Shown: positions 1 through 11,461 of the stretch, in pieces | Numbering within the stretch: the stretch's first letter is position 1 | How the letters are laid out: each line of letters starts with the position of its first letter | From: Agapanthus africanus | Taxonomy: Eukaryota; Streptophyta; Magnoliopsida; Asparagales; Amaryllidaceae | Reading direction: 5' to 3' | Length of the DNA: 64,000 nt | Assembly: GCA_030015575.1 (NCBI GenBank) | Contig: JASDDO010000006.1 | Span: forward strand, 321,704,361-321,768,360 | Translations under genes and position numbers: made by a program | Notes under the pieces: generated by a model | Databases searched by the model: none | Seen by the model: only the letters and a program-made list of their open reading frames with translations | Told to the model about the DNA's origin: nothing

Positions 1-1809
1 CCCCGACGCCAACCCAAGAAATCACACCCCATCGCCGGAGCCCTCGTCGTCGCCGCTCACCTCGCCCATCACCGCCACCTCCATATTCTCCCTCACCTCC
101 TTGCCTCCCAACAACACCCCGGATCCACACCCTCGTCACCTTCCTCGATCACCTTAAAAACTCATAACCAACGCCGACGCAGCTCCTCGCCGTCGGTTAT
201 TGTTGTTGTCATCTTTCTACCCCAGAACCCAACATCAGCAGCCACTCCACTCTTCTTCTTCTTCTTCTTCTTCTTCTTCTTCTTCTTCTTTCTTTCCATC
301 TTTTCTTTTCTTGATTCTTCGATCGGCTCGCCAGAGTTGCGCGCATCACCGACGATCTAGACGACCCAGCCACCGTCGTCGTCCAGTCCAGTTACCACGT
401 CACGTCACTGCACAGCCAGGTCCAGTCCTGCACGCATAAGTTTGCATCGCGACGTTATTCCGACGTCGGATATGGCATCCGTATCTCGACGTGAGATCCG
501 ATCAGGCAAGTTTTAAACTTGCAACATACTATGTTATTATATCGATAATTATATGAATAAGAATGGTGCATGCGTTTTATTATTCAGCAAATATTACAGA
601 TTTACCGTTTTACAGTATCCGTACTAATAATAACAATCTAGTTGCATGCCGAAACATCATGATATTATTATACTACTATATCAGTACAATATGTTATCTA
701 CATTGCATCATACATGGTTATGGACGTATAATGGTTATTACAGATAGATACATATGTATCCTGGCATCAGCTATGATTACCGTGTTTTGATATTGGTTAC
801 AGTTTTACATTTGACATTTGTTTTGGGTAATATATATTACATGACATGTTTACGACACACTACCAGGCTTGTTACTTGGATATTATTGCTAATGCCGACA
901 ATCCTGACATGTTGTCCTGACGGACGTGACTTGTTATCTACATAGACAAAACCTGTACCTGCTTAATCCTATGTTGGCATTAGATTCATATCATAAATAC
1001 CTGACTTGAACACAAAACGTTGGGGGTAAGAGGAAATCAATAATAAAACCTGATTTGTAACTCAACAGTTCGATACTTATACTGATAAGTCATTACGGGC
1101 TCGGCCAGTCCCAGAATGATGTTGCTGACATCATTCATCTGTATATGTTACCTGTTTACTGCTTAACGGCACGTCTCGGATTCAGTCCGAGAGTCTTGAC
1201 CGTGGTCCCGGGCACGCATGGGATACTATTGAGTTATATCAACGATTCCATTAAATTGATTTCAAAGATTTGTAGAATAAATAAGCTAGAAGCACAGACT
1301 TTAGGTTACACATCACATACATACAACTCACTATTTATATCTGTGTTTATCATTTATATATTGGTTTAATCATATCCTGGTTATCGTTATTCTTTTGATA
1401 TTATGACGCACTGACGTCTAGGTTTTGTATGGCCCAGTTCCTCTACCTTTATCCTAGGCAGATCAAGAATACTTAACAATCAAGCCGAGTAAGGAGGAGC
1501 TAGCCATTTAGTTTATAGACTCTTAGTTTATTTATTTCAGCAGTTTTATTTTATTGATGTGAACCCATATTGGGACGCGATTCAGATACTATTGTTTATT
1601 GGATCTTGATTCGTTTCCGCTATATGCATTTTCGTGATTCTATTTACTGTGGCAGATGGACATGTGTTAGCTAGATTATTTATTTTACTGTTCTTGATAT
1701 CCGATAGATAGCCGAAATGTTACTGTGGAAGGATGATTCCTAACCACAGGTAGTATGGTTGGATCTGTCACGTGCCGTAATTACGTATCTTAGGAAGAAG
1801 GGCGTGACA
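1..1809 (+). mobile_element. Gypsy LTR, 3' part (Gyp-a), truncated by the window edge
   Basis: This segment is homologous, in the opposite orientation, to the solo LTR at 43330-46641. Shared landmarks are a CTT tract, a CAGGCAAGTTT block, a block around ATGGACATGT and the terminal GGCGTGACA. The end at 1809 is followed directly by Copia sequence rather than by a primer-binding site, so this is a 3' LTR or a solo LTR that landed in Cop-1. The five bases GTAAC (1810-1814) would be the target duplication, but the left copy lies outside the window. Ends of the TGTAACACCC to GGCGTGACA type are common in plant chromovirus LTRs, so a Tekay/Del-like family is my inference. No coding sequence is visible. 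Confidence 0.8.
251..292. repeat. (CTT)n microsatellite inside the Gyp-a LTR
   Basis: An uninterrupted run of CTT units. The solo LTR at 43330-46641 has a degenerate GAA/AGA tract at the matching place (about 45850-45900, opposite strand), so the tract is an old property of this LTR family. Confidence 0.9.
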
Positions 1810-2785
1810 GTAACAAAAGAACACCCGTCTTTATCTAATAAAGAAACAGAAATAATGTTGCATAATAAGCTAGGAATAAAATAGCAGTTATTTAAAACTA
1901 AAGTTTTGCCATCTGACAGTAACAGATGATAATCCCACACTGCAACTGCTGCAACATTTGCTCTATTTGCAACTCTGAGAATCATCTCTCCTTGTGCCAG
2001 TTTCCTACTTCTTCTCAGTCCCTATAAATAATTACAGATGTAAGAATTAGAACCGGTATCTAATACCCATGAAGTAGGTGTAATTTGAAAACACTTTTCA
2101 ATAACAAAAAAACCTGAAGACGAAGCTTTAACAAGCTTCTTTTTGTTTAGCTCTTCTAGATAGCAAGTGCAATTTCTCTTCCAGTATCCAGTCTTATAGC
2201 AGTGAAAACATTCTCCTTATGCAGGCTTTGTTTCCTTTGCATTGCCCTTATCTTTAGCTTTCTTTTTGCCTTCGTTAGGCTTATATGGCATTTTCTTTTC
2301 CTTTCCCTTGGATTTCGACTTAGCATAGGAAGAAGAATGTCCCACAAGTATAACATAGGACTTCTCCTTCTTTAAGAAGGCCTCAGCTTAGCAGCTCTGG
2401 AAGTCCAACTTCTAGCTTATTCATATTAAACTGCATTATGAACGGAGAAAAAATATTTGGTAGAGAACTAAGGATTTTATCAACATGAAACTCCTTAGGT
2501 AAAGAGAAACCCAAACTCTAAAGTCGATTAATTAAATCAATCATTTTGAGGACATGATCCTGCACGGGTGTACCAGGCTTCATTTTCAGATTATAAAATT
2601 CATTTGATACCTCGAATCTAGCTATTCGAGATTGTTCTTCATACAGCCGTTAGAGATGAGTGAATATAGTCTAAACATCCATTTTCTCATGTTGCCTCTG
2701 TAAATCATTATTCATAGAGGCCAGAGTGAGGAAATGGGCCCCGTCATTATCGAGCTTCCACTAAGCGTGGATATTTTGATCCATA
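1810..2785 (-). pseudogene. Cop-1 gag and protease remnant (Ty1/Copia)
   Basis: Read on the minus strand from about 2785 down. Conceptual translation gives a Copia gag (UBN2-type) with the hallmark stretch FNMNKLEVGLPELL near 2420. A CCHC zinc knuckle near 2190 has its histidine changed to tyrosine (CFHCYKTGYWKRNC). The aspartic protease motif WVLDTGSNS lies near 2040-2070, followed by a pre-integrase stretch ending in NIISVSLLDKDG. Several in-frame stops and frame changes show it is dead. The frame is cut at 1810 by the Gyp-a LTR, so integrase and RT of this copy lie outside the window if they survive. Confidence 0.8.
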
Positions 2786-3133
2786 TCTCAATGATTATCA
2801 CCTAGAGTGGGAGATGGTGCGAAAATGAGACGTAAATCACTATTTTATAAGTGAGGACGATTTTAATATTGCGTAACCGGTTTATATAATTGTGTCCTGT
2901 CAGTTTGTCTTTTTCAGTTCTCAGTTTTAATCCAGTCATGATTAATAGCAGTAAATATGAGAGCAGTAGAAAAATATTTTAGCGGACGTTCTTAACTTCA
3001 AAATAGATTGGAAAAATATTTAATTTATCTATTAGATGGCTCTCACTATTTTAGTGCATTTTCATGAAAACCATAACATTTGAAAATCGTAAACTTTTTA
3101 AAAGTTTAAAGTGGGAATCGAAATCCAACTATC

Positions 3134-3468
3134 ATGGTATAGTGACCTTGACAGCTAGCCAATAAGTCACCATATACCATAGAAGGTGAACAAAACTCTT
3201 TTATCGATCACATTTGTGACCTTCGATTATCACTTTTACCCCTAAATTTAATTATAACTTTAACAATTAAGCCAACCATAACTAATAATAATCTAGTCAA
3301 GTTATACCCACACATTTCTTGAGCAATTGGATCAATAATGTGACCCTTGGCAACTCGCCAACAATAAAGCCTCATTATTGGTTCACCTACTCTAGATCAC
3401 ATGTATTAGCAACTAAACTGCAGTCAAATACTACACACTATGGTTTGACAACTCGCCAACAACCATAG
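3134..3468 (-). repeat. Three hairpins with a shared loop in the Cop-1 leader
   Basis: Three inverted repeats lie at 3134-3180, 3333-3380 and 3438-3468. Their arms differ: TGGTATA-GTGAC pairing with GTCAC-TATACCA, CAATAATG pairing with CATTATTG, and CTATGGTT pairing with AACCATAG. The loops are closely related (CTTGACAGCTAGCCAATAA, CTTGGCAACTCGCCAACAA, TTGACAACTCGCCAACA). In the element's own orientation the loop reads TTGTTGGCGAGTTGYCAA. Three matching hairpins occur in the leader of the second Copia element. Confidence 0.8.
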
Positions 3469-4474
3469 CAAGAATATTGGATACTCTATTTGATTGAAAT
3501 GGTGGAGGGCAACGTATAGTATTGAAAAATACTCTTAACGTTTTTGACTTGATTTAAATTGAAAAATGTTTTTAGAAAAACCATGTTTTTAAGTTATTAC
3601 TAACTCCCTTATTCATTTTTAAAATTATTTTTCAATTTTAAGTGGTTTTTTATACCTAACAATTTCATTATTAATCTTCACGTCATTTTCTTATTAAAAC
3701 TTCTTTTAATCATTTTTATGATCGTTTTAGAAAAACCCATTTTAACAAAATCTCGTTTTTGAAAAACGTGTAATGAGAATAAAACAACTTTTAAAGGCAT
3801 CACAGACATGCAAATCCACAAGAACAATTTCTAATGCATTACAAACATGTATATCATAAAAACGGGCTTATACTAAAATGGATTGGACGGGTGTGATTTA
3901 TCGTGCTTTCATTCGAGCGATAGAATTAAAATACGATAATTCACTTTAGGGTTTTACATCACATGTATATAAACTAAAAATAAAAGAAAAAGTTTTGAGC
4001 CCCTTGAACTCTCCATTGAACTTCTTCAATCACGCCTAACTCTTGCTTCAATTCTTTACTCTCATGAAACCCACAAACTAACGTGTAAATAAATCGAGGC
4101 TCCCAGGCCCCTTTAATTAAACCATTACCAAGTGACTCGCAGGCCACTATAAAAATTTACAACGCAAATCACAGAGGGTTTGTTCAAATCCATTCCAATA
4201 TACTAATCTAACCATTGTATATCACATACACAAAAATAAATAGAACACATTGCAGGCATATGATCATATCACAACCATAACTCATTATATCGCATATAAT
4301 GATTTGCAAAAAAAATTTGCTATAAATTAGAACTAAAATTATTTAATTGTTTTTAATAACAACTTACTAAAATTAACTAAACAAAATTATCTAGTATGTC
4401 AACAACTTAACACACATGCATCTAAATATCAATATAAAGATAACAACAAATTTTTTAATAACAACTTTAAACAA

Positions 4475-4632
4475 ATTCCAACAAACTTGAATTGTAAATT
4501 TAAATAATTTCCAACAAAAAAAAAATAAACTCCAACAAACTTGGAATATATTTGAAAATAGATTTTCAATAATCTCCAACAAACTTGGAATACTTTGAAA
4601 GTAGATTTTCAACAAACTCCAACAAACTTGTT
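4475..4632. repeat. Short tandem repeat, unit about 42 bp
   Basis: The phrase TCCAACAAACTTGGAAT recurs about four times, followed in the middle copies by TTTGAAARTAGATTTTCAA. The repeat explains the short open frame on the minus strand here. Confidence 0.75.
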
Positions 4633-4940
4633 AAAAAATGTTTTTTTTTATTTAATTAACTTATTTAAAAATTCAGAATATTATTTTAACAATAATAAAA
4701 CAAACTTTTTTTTACATATTCCAAATTTTTTCGCGTAAACAATTTTTTTTAAAAAATTGACATTTTTAATCTCATTAGCATTTACTGTATCAATTTGATC
4801 ATATTAAATTTTATACAAATATTGATATATGCATTCAATAATATTCTAACGTTTAAAATATATTGATTAATCCTAATTATAGCAACATTTATGTATGCAA
4901 TTATCAAGAAAAAATTAATTAACTTAATTTATAAACCTAC

Positions 4941-4952
4941 GCTTTGATACCA
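4941..4952 (-). promoter_or_regulatory. Cop-1 primer-binding site
   Basis: On the minus strand the sequence reads TGGTATCAAAGC, one base away from the usual initiator-methionine tRNA binding site TGGTATCAGAGC. It directly abuts an LTR end reading CACCAACA, as expected for a 5' LTR and PBS of a minus-oriented Copia. Confidence 0.85.
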
Positions 4953-5504
4953 TGTTGGTGAAAATTGGTATAAACACAGCTGAAGGGAAAATTAAAATTT
5001 TTACATCAACACCAATTTAGGGTTTATAAATTAGGTTAATTATAAACGAAATCAATTAACCCTTATTTGATTCGGAAAGATAATACGTTTGCGTAAATTC
5101 GGATTTGTGTTCCTTTCGCCATACCAGCGATTCCTATCCTATCAAGACGACTTTATTTCTCCTTGACGGTCTCCTTGCTTTCCTCTACACGAATCTCCAA
5201 GATTAGTGAACTCTAATTAATTAGTTAGCTGATCTAATTAATTAGAGAGAATTATAAAAGAAAGATGAGAATTAAAAATCAAAATTTCAATTCGTCTCCA
5301 CCATGAAAATTTTGGCCAAAAGAAAAGGAGAGGGGAGGCTAAAACTTTTGAGAGGATGAGAGGAATAGTTAGGGCTTAGGGTTTGTATTAAATAGAATCA
5401 TATTTATAGGGATATAATTTTTTCTATTTAAACACTCATAATTAATTAATTTGTTTAATCTCTTAAACAAACTAATTAGTTATAACTTAATACATGTTGG
5501 CCCC

Positions 5505-5506
<2 letters not shown>

Positions 5507-5572
<66 letters not shown>
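5507..5572. repeat. (AT)n microsatellite
   Basis: A continuous AT dinucleotide run of roughly 65 bases within the Cop-1 LTR. Confidence 0.95.
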
Positions 5573-5576
<4 letters not shown>

Positions 5577-5682
5577 TGATACACATCAAATGCATAATAT
5601 TATCTTATATATACATATATTATATTCATAATATAATTAATATATATAGGAATGTATTATTTACTCATTTAATATCACATAT

Positions 5683-5778
5683 TATCTTGAGTAGCACTTC
5701 AAATCGTATTTGACAATTTTTCCCTTATTTTATCTTGAGTAGCACTTCAAATCGTATTTGACAATTTTTCCCTTATTT
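5683..5778. repeat. 48-bp direct duplication, two copies
   Basis: The stretch beginning TATCTTGAGTAGCACTTC and ending TTTTTCCCTTATTT is present twice head to tail, essentially identical, which points to a recent slippage duplication. Confidence 0.9.
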
Positions 5779-6598
5779 AATTAATAGATATCAAATATAC
5801 TTATTTAATTAAATCACTTTTTGTATATCAACCATTTACTTCCTCTTCTTTTATAGTTTTATGTTTGGCAAGTTGGAGTTCACCTATGTGTGACTCCGGA
5901 GGCTCGATATTTACTTAGCAGTGGATAATTAATTCGAACAATTCGAATTAATTCTTTAAGCAATAAAATCCACAGGTCTATAGAGACAATAGCTACATGT
6001 TTATACTACCTGGGTAAACCGTCGATGAATGAATTGGAATAGGAAAATACTATCCAAGCAAATCAATACCTATCAGTGGCAACTACCGTACGGTTCGGTC
6101 TTTTCGTCTACTTATGCTCCTTATTGGGTCTAGGGCTTGGTAGTATTGTTAAACCCTAATAACTCAAATAATTATTGCGTTGATATTATCACGTAATCCT
6201 GAGATTAAAATGATAACCACTTATCATTTGATCTCTAGTATTCTGGCCAGAGATTTTAGGTCATCGATATATTGCACAATGCAGAACACTGTTCTCCTAT
6301 ACCGGAGAGAAGAATCCCATGTTAACTCCTCACAACCTTCACATTTATTCGATCATACTCAACTACTACCTTTATATACAGTATCAATGAATCTGTGGTT
6401 GGGTAGTAACTAAAGTAATCTCTAGCACACGCAATATACTATGGCAAGTCTCAGGTTTGGAGACTAAGTCATACCAGTTGTCACTATATGAATTTACATC
6501 TGACAGTTATGTATAATTACCAACTGGAAATTCAAAATGAGTCGTTCAGTTTACTTATCATATATAAGCACTTGCATACGATACTCTGATGTCACCAC

Positions 6599-8832
6599 TG
6601 TTTACCGCCGAAGACTGAACTGAGATGTTGGGACGTCTAGACTGAATTTGGGGGCTGATGCTATTTGGACATATTCACCCACCTCTCCGAAGATACCAAG
6701 TTAATTTATGGCACTGTATATCGAAGGTTTGGATAGATGCGATCGATGCAGTAGATTTTATCAGATCCCCCCTCGTTTGTGAGTGGTTTTTGATTGTGGG
6801 AACGCTCTTCCCTGCAGACACAAGCCCATGCAGTTAATTACCTTATCGCATTGCGATAACCAGTTTCCTCTTCTCCAGTAGTTCAATTCGTGTCGTGTTA
6901 TGTTTGTTTTTATGGTTTCCTGTGGATTGTATATAGAGACTATTTTATGTCGTCGCCCGTAGGGTGCGGATTAGTCCAAATCTATACATTTTAGATTTGG
7001 GGTTTGAACTTAGGTTGTATGTTCCTTTAGTTCATAAAATATTTTGTTTTACTTAAGGACCGTTAATCTAGTTTGAGATTAAGATCGATTTAAATATTGA
7101 GCATTTAGGCTTAATTTATTTTAACTAAGAATATGTTAGTCTTATTTGAGACTGAGATCAACCTAGCAATATTTTTAGGATCATTAAATTTAGTTAAGAT
7201 TCAACAACAGAGTATTTGGGCTCAGTTGTAAGAAACTTCAGAGATTTAGCCAATTTAGGCTCGGTTCTGGGCTTTCTCCTTTATTCAGAAGTGCTAAGCA
7301 CTTAATTGTTGCTCTGGTGCTCACGTGGGATGCACGTGAGGCTCTCAGACATGGGCGTTGCCCAATCAGTGTTAAGCACTTAGTCGTTTTGATTATAAGT
7401 ATAGTGCTAAGCACTTTCATACAGCGCTCACATGTGTTTCACGTGCTGTGCTGAATCATCACCTCTGAGCACTCATGTGGAAAGCACGTGAGGCGCTGAG
7501 TTTATATTTATGTTGGACGCTCACATGGGAAGCACGTGAGGCCATAATTCTTCATTTCTTTTAAAGATTTAATCTCTGTTAATGGGGTTTTTAGCCATTA
7601 ATGATCATTAAGATCTCTGTTTTAGAGATTTAGGATCGGCTTTTCTTTCAAGAACTAAGTTATTCTGTTCTTTTTACAAGAACTAAGTTCTTTGTGTAGG
7701 GTTAAACTCTGTTTTTACAGGAATTAAATTCTTAGAACATGTTCCTTTTCTCTCTTTTCCTTTTAGCTAGTTCTTTTCCCTAGATTTTGAATCTGAAGAA
7801 CAGAATCTTCTCGATGAGAATTAAATTCTCAACTTGTGGAAGATTTTTCTTACGGATCTCAGATACAGAGAGAAAACTAAGTTCTTTTTTTAAGGGCTAA
7901 AACCTTCTTTTTTGTTTTTTTTATTTTTACTAGACAAAGGAGATATTTTTAATCTTTTCTTTTTCATTACCTAGGATTTGAAAGGAGAACGAAGCTTTCT
8001 TCAGTGAGAAAATAAAATTCTCAGTTGCAGTTTCTATCTTTGTGTTTGCAGAAACTTATGAGAGGTTCTCTCTCTATGAGACTTGAAGTCTCGGGTCCTT
8101 TATATAGGCAAGGCAAATTGTTGATCAATTTTGAGAAAATCTTGCATTTGAGAGAGACCAATTGATTTAATTGGTCTCAAAAATTGCTTGAGGAATTTTC
8201 CCCGCTGTTGGATCTTTGATCCAGTAATTTCTGTTTTACATATTATATTTTCTTATTTTAAAAAAGATTGGGGAAATATGTTCCCATATATAGAATTTAA
8301 TTTTATTAAACGATGATTTTTAATCACCACTGGATCTTTGATTCAAGGGGTTTCTATTTAACAGAGAATATTTTTCTCGTTTAGAAAGATTGGGGAAATA
8401 TTTTCCCCTAATAGAATTTAATTCTATCATTTGATGATTTTTAATCATAATTGGAATTTTAATCCAATGGTTCTGTTTAATAGAGAATATTCCCAGATTT
8501 TAAGGAAATATTTTCCATGTAGAATTTAATTCTACCCGTTTTATTTTAGACGCTGACGCTCACGTGCTATGCATGTGGGATTTAATTCTTACACATAAAC
8601 AGGCATCTACGTGCTTTGCACGCCGACGCTCACGCGTGTATCATGTGAGGTGCTGCCATAAGATTTAATCAAGCGTCCACATGCTTTGCACGCCAGCGCT
8701 CACGTGTGTTTCACGTGAGGCGATGCTATAAAATTTAATCCTATTAGAGACTTGCGCTGGTGCTCATGTTCCTTTCACGTGAGGTGCCTTCTGATTGTAC
8801 TTAAACAAAGGGTAATTTTTTATGAGGTAACA
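6599..8832 (-). mobile_element. Tat-1 3' LTR (Ty3/Gypsy, Tat lineage)
   Basis: The ends are TGTTTACCGCC and GAGGTAACA, an inverted TGTTACC/GGTAAACA pair, next to a polypurine tract at 8833-8850. The LTR is clearly homologous to the one at 52044-54507 (for example CCACCTCTCCGAAGAT, CTCTTCCCTGCAG, GTGGATTGTATA). In the element's orientation this is the 3' LTR, because the integrase lies at higher coordinates on the minus strand. The middle is rich in inverted repeats built around CACGTG. No gene is seen. Tat-lineage assignment comes from the coding remnants beyond it. Confidence 0.85.
7322..8781. promoter_or_regulatory. Cluster of nine G-box cores (CACGTG) in the Tat-1 LTR
   Basis: CACGTG occurs at 7322, 7333, 7440, 7485, 7533, 8561, 8701, 8712 and 8776. 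Most sit in arms of short hairpins such as CTCACGTG-GGATG-CACGTGAG and CTCACGTG-TGTTT-CACGTGAG. CACGTG is the core bound by plant bZIP and bHLH factors; whether these act as enhancer sites here is inference, because the same spacing could be a by-product of the hairpins. Confidence 0.6.
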
Positions 8833-8850
8833 AATGCCCCCCACAGTTGT
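8833..8850 (-). promoter_or_regulatory. Tat-1 polypurine tract
   Basis: On the minus strand the sequence reads ACAACTGTGGGGGGCATT, directly followed by the LTR start TGTTACC. The matching site in Tat-2 (54508-54525) is CAACGGTAGGGGGCATT. It should prime plus-strand DNA synthesis. Confidence 0.7.
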
Positions 8851-8942
8851 TCTCACATGGCTTTCATGTGAGTACAACGGTGTGCAGTTTTGAGCCATCC
8901 GATCCGTCTTGGGATACGGGGAATCTGAACCAACCCCCATTC

Positions 8943-8953
8943 TTTTAAATAGG
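8943..8953 (+). promoter_or_regulatory. Internal TATA-like box for the Tat-1 antisense gene
   Basis: TTTTAAATAGG lies about 100 bp inside the LTR/PPT boundary, reading away from the LTR. The homologous place in Tat-2 (54611-54620) is a canonical TATAAATAGG. Downstream leader sequence is also related (CTTTGAGAAT-type words), so this looks like a conserved promoter for the antisense gene. Confidence 0.55.
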
Positions 8954-9813
8954 GCTTCAAGCGCTAGGTGACTGCTACGCTTTCATCTCTTCTTCTTCCT
9001 TGAGAATTTTATTCTCCATTAGAGCATAGCTTTATTTTCTTGAAGTTTTGTTCTTCACTCTTCTCAGATCTATATTGTTGACCCACTCTACCAAATTTTT
9101 TTTAGTAAGGACTATGAACAGAGCTTAGCTCTTAATATCTTTTCGATATAATTTTTATTCCGGATTTTAAATCCATTAACATATTTGGCAGAGCTTGGCT
9201 TTTATCTTGAATTGATCTCTTGGAGATCTTAATTTTTTTTAATGTAGATCGTGGATCTTGATATCCATATAATGATTTGATTCGATAGATATTTTTGAGA
9301 ACCATTGATTCTCTTCTTTGGGTTTTACCCTATTGTCAATCCTGACACTTGAGGTTTTCTTGAATTTGATTCCATTATTTAACCCATGAGTTTCTTAACA
9401 TGGGGATTTCTGGTATTTAATCTCATCATTGGGGGAATTTAATTTCATTATTGTTTTTTTTGTAGAGTTTAGCTATGGTTTGATTCTTAGGAATTTTGGG
9501 AATTTTATTCCCTTTATTTTCCTTTTACTCTTCTTGGATATTCCCTCCCCCCGCCCCTTTTGGTTTTTTTAGGGCTTTAATATCCTGTAAGATTTGAATT
9601 TGTTATTGTTTTTAAAAGAACCCGCTTTTCGGGGATATTAAGAGTTTTAACTCTACTGCTTATTTAATGAGAATTCTTTTTGATTTCCACCATGGGCACA
9701 TGTCTCATCATTAATGAGCCACCACTTTGATTACGTGAGGTCCACTAACTTTGGAGTTAGTTGTTCCAGCATTTTTTATTGCTAACTCTCCATCTGGTTT
9801 CTTTTCAGGTATC
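8954..9813 (+). other. Leader of the Tat-1 antisense gene
   Basis: This stretch has no coding sequence that I can support. It is T-rich and full of short inverted repeats such as AGAGCTTAGCTCT. It ends in TTTCTTTTCAG just before the ATG at 9814, a good plant 3' splice site. Tat-2 also has an AG acceptor-like site just before its antisense ATG. A 5' leader with an intron ending immediately upstream of the start codon is the likely reading. Confidence 0.5.
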
Positions 9814-10283
9814 ATGGCTGGTCGTTTGTACAGCCATGAAGAGATTGTCTCATATGAGAAGATTCGTATCCAAGGTCTCCTTCAAGGTCAAGAATACACT
9901 GCGGCCCAATTTAACGAGGTGATGCGTCGCTTCGATGATTAAAACGGTCGATTGCTCCTCCGCCGTTCTGCTCTTTTGAAGATCATCGTTGGATCGATCT
10001 GGGAAGATTTTCCCGAGCTTGATGAGGCTATGCTACTCCAGGAACTTGATGACGCTGAAAACAAGGTGCATTTAGTATATCTGATGGGCCCGATTTAAAG
10101 AAACGGTGAGATGACCTCGTCACTATTTTGCATCGCGTCTTCCAACAGAAAGCGATAATATCCTCGTACCAGAGGATGGAAGACATCAATGGTGATTCCA
10201 AAGCTTGCATTCGGGAGAAGATACATAAGAAGATGGTCAATGAAACTAGAAGCGTTTTACTCAAACTTGCCTTGAAGTTTTAG
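9814..10283 (+). pseudogene. Small antisense gene of Tat-1, unknown protein
   Basis: The ATG at 9814 opens a frame beginning MAGRLYSHEEIVSYEKIR, rich in charged residues. The frame has a stop at 9940, continues in the same frame to a stop at about 10097, and then resumes after a frameshift as a charged, helix-like stretch ending at TAG 10281-10283. The restored length would be about 155 residues, mostly amphipathic helix. It lies on the strand opposite to the Tat-1 integrase, between the 3' LTR and pol, which is where some Tat-lineage elements are known to carry antisense ORFs. I do not recognise the family, and it is not evidently similar to the antisense gene in the same slot of Tat-2. Confidence 0.5.
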
Positions 10284-11461
10284 AATTCATGTCCGAAATT
10301 TAGAGTCTTTCCATTGTAAACCTCAGATGATATAGTAGCGTTTTTTTAGTGGTTCTCATCATCACTGTGTAATCTTTTCTGAAGTATGAATGACAAGCCT
10401 TTTTCCCTTTCATATCTGCACTTTTCTTTTCTTAATTGTCTTGATATGGTTGGGACTGGTTTATTCATTCGTTTCAGAGTTTCTAGTTTATTCACTCATT
10501 TCAGAGTGTTTTTAGTTTACCTCCCTTAGCTTTATAAGCAAACTCGCCCTAATATTGGATGTAGATAAACCCCACTCTTTTATGACAGGGGTCCGTTAGG
10601 TTTGTGGTACCAGATTTAAGTCCATCATACCGTTGCGTTGGGAGATGTATTTCTCGATATGCAGTCCCTTAGGTTGCTGCTCGAGTAGCCCCGCGACTGT
10701 TGTGTCTCTGATCCTTTCTGAGGCTGGACAAGACATCTTCAAGTAACCTTATTAGGTTGGAATATCCGTAGTACTGTCAGAAGGTCAATCCTTAGGTATT
10801 TGCCATGGCGTTTTTTACTTATGGTTAGACTTAATTTGAAGCCCTGCTGAGTCATAACCGCACCCTTCTGGGGCGGGATGATCTCCAACGGTCTCTAAGC
10901 TTGCCGTTAAGACCCGAAGTTAGGAATATGCCGTCATTTCATTTTTGTTTTGATGATGTCGTTCCACTTCTTTGCTGAAGTAGGGTAAACATCTATGTGA
11001 TCTCTATACTAAATGTATCGCAATCGAGGTCTGGAGCTAGGATTTTGTCGTTACTCCAATTTTGGTTGATTGTTGTGTCCGCACCATGCTAAAATGAGGG
11101 GAACGTCGAGTTAGTCTCTAGGTTTTACATGTACCGTCAAGACTTGGATCTAGGATTTTTCCATTACTCCATCTTTGCTTTGACCTTTGGGTCTTTTGGA
11201 TGATGTTGCGTCTGCGTCCTACTGGAATGAGAAGAACATCGAGTTGATCTCTAGGGTGTAGATATTGCCATTGAGATTTGGAACTTCTTTTGATGAAATA
11301 TGGTGGGAAAATATGGTTCTCCTTTCTTTCATTTGTGCCTATAGATTGAATACAGGGGTCGGTGTAGACTTACCTGGAGGGCAGAAAAACTTTATTTTAT
11401 TAATTTTTTTTATATTCCCGCGATGTACTATCTTTTCAGCTTTTCATATCGTGAAAGTCGC
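10284..11461. other. Tat-1 non-coding region, first part
   Basis: No gene is seen. Parts match Tat-2 around 60850-61300 and 62100-62300, for example ATCCTTTCTGAGGCTGGACAAGACATCTTCAAG against ATCCCTTCGGGGATTGGACAAGACGTCTTCAAG (shared pattern, with substitutions). It also holds degenerate copies of the 200-bp tandem repeat seen more clearly in Tat-2, with words such as GATCTCTAGG, GGAATGAGAAGAACATCGAG and TTTGCCATTACTCC-like variants. Confidence 0.6.

Larger units (their letters stand above)
2786..4940 (-). other. Cop-1 untranslated leader, AT-rich, no gene seen
   Basis: This 2.1-kb stretch lies between the Cop-1 primer-binding site and gag. I see no coding sequence. Short open frames such as the one at 4391-4615 come from a tandem repeat. 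The leader holds three large hairpins (3134-3468) and a short tandem repeat (4475-4632). The rest is A/T-rich without recognisable motifs; an old insertion inside it cannot be excluded by eye. Confidence 0.6.
4953..6598 (-). mobile_element. Cop-1 5' LTR, truncated by Tat-1
   Basis: The LTR starts (plus strand) with TGTTGGTG immediately after the PBS. Its outer end is not reached because Tat-1 begins at 6599. It contains a long (AT)n run and a 48-bp direct duplication. I see no gene. The lack of a TG...CA outer end before 6598 supports interruption by Tat-1, whose left target duplication would be ACCAC (6594-6598). Confidence 0.75.

Noticed and set aside
200..439. Serine-rich open frame
   Set aside because: The serine run is the CTT microsatellite inside a Gypsy LTR.
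4391..4615. Minus-strand open frame with repeated F/W-rich motifs
   Set aside because: It is produced by the 42-bp tandem repeat in the Cop-1 leader.
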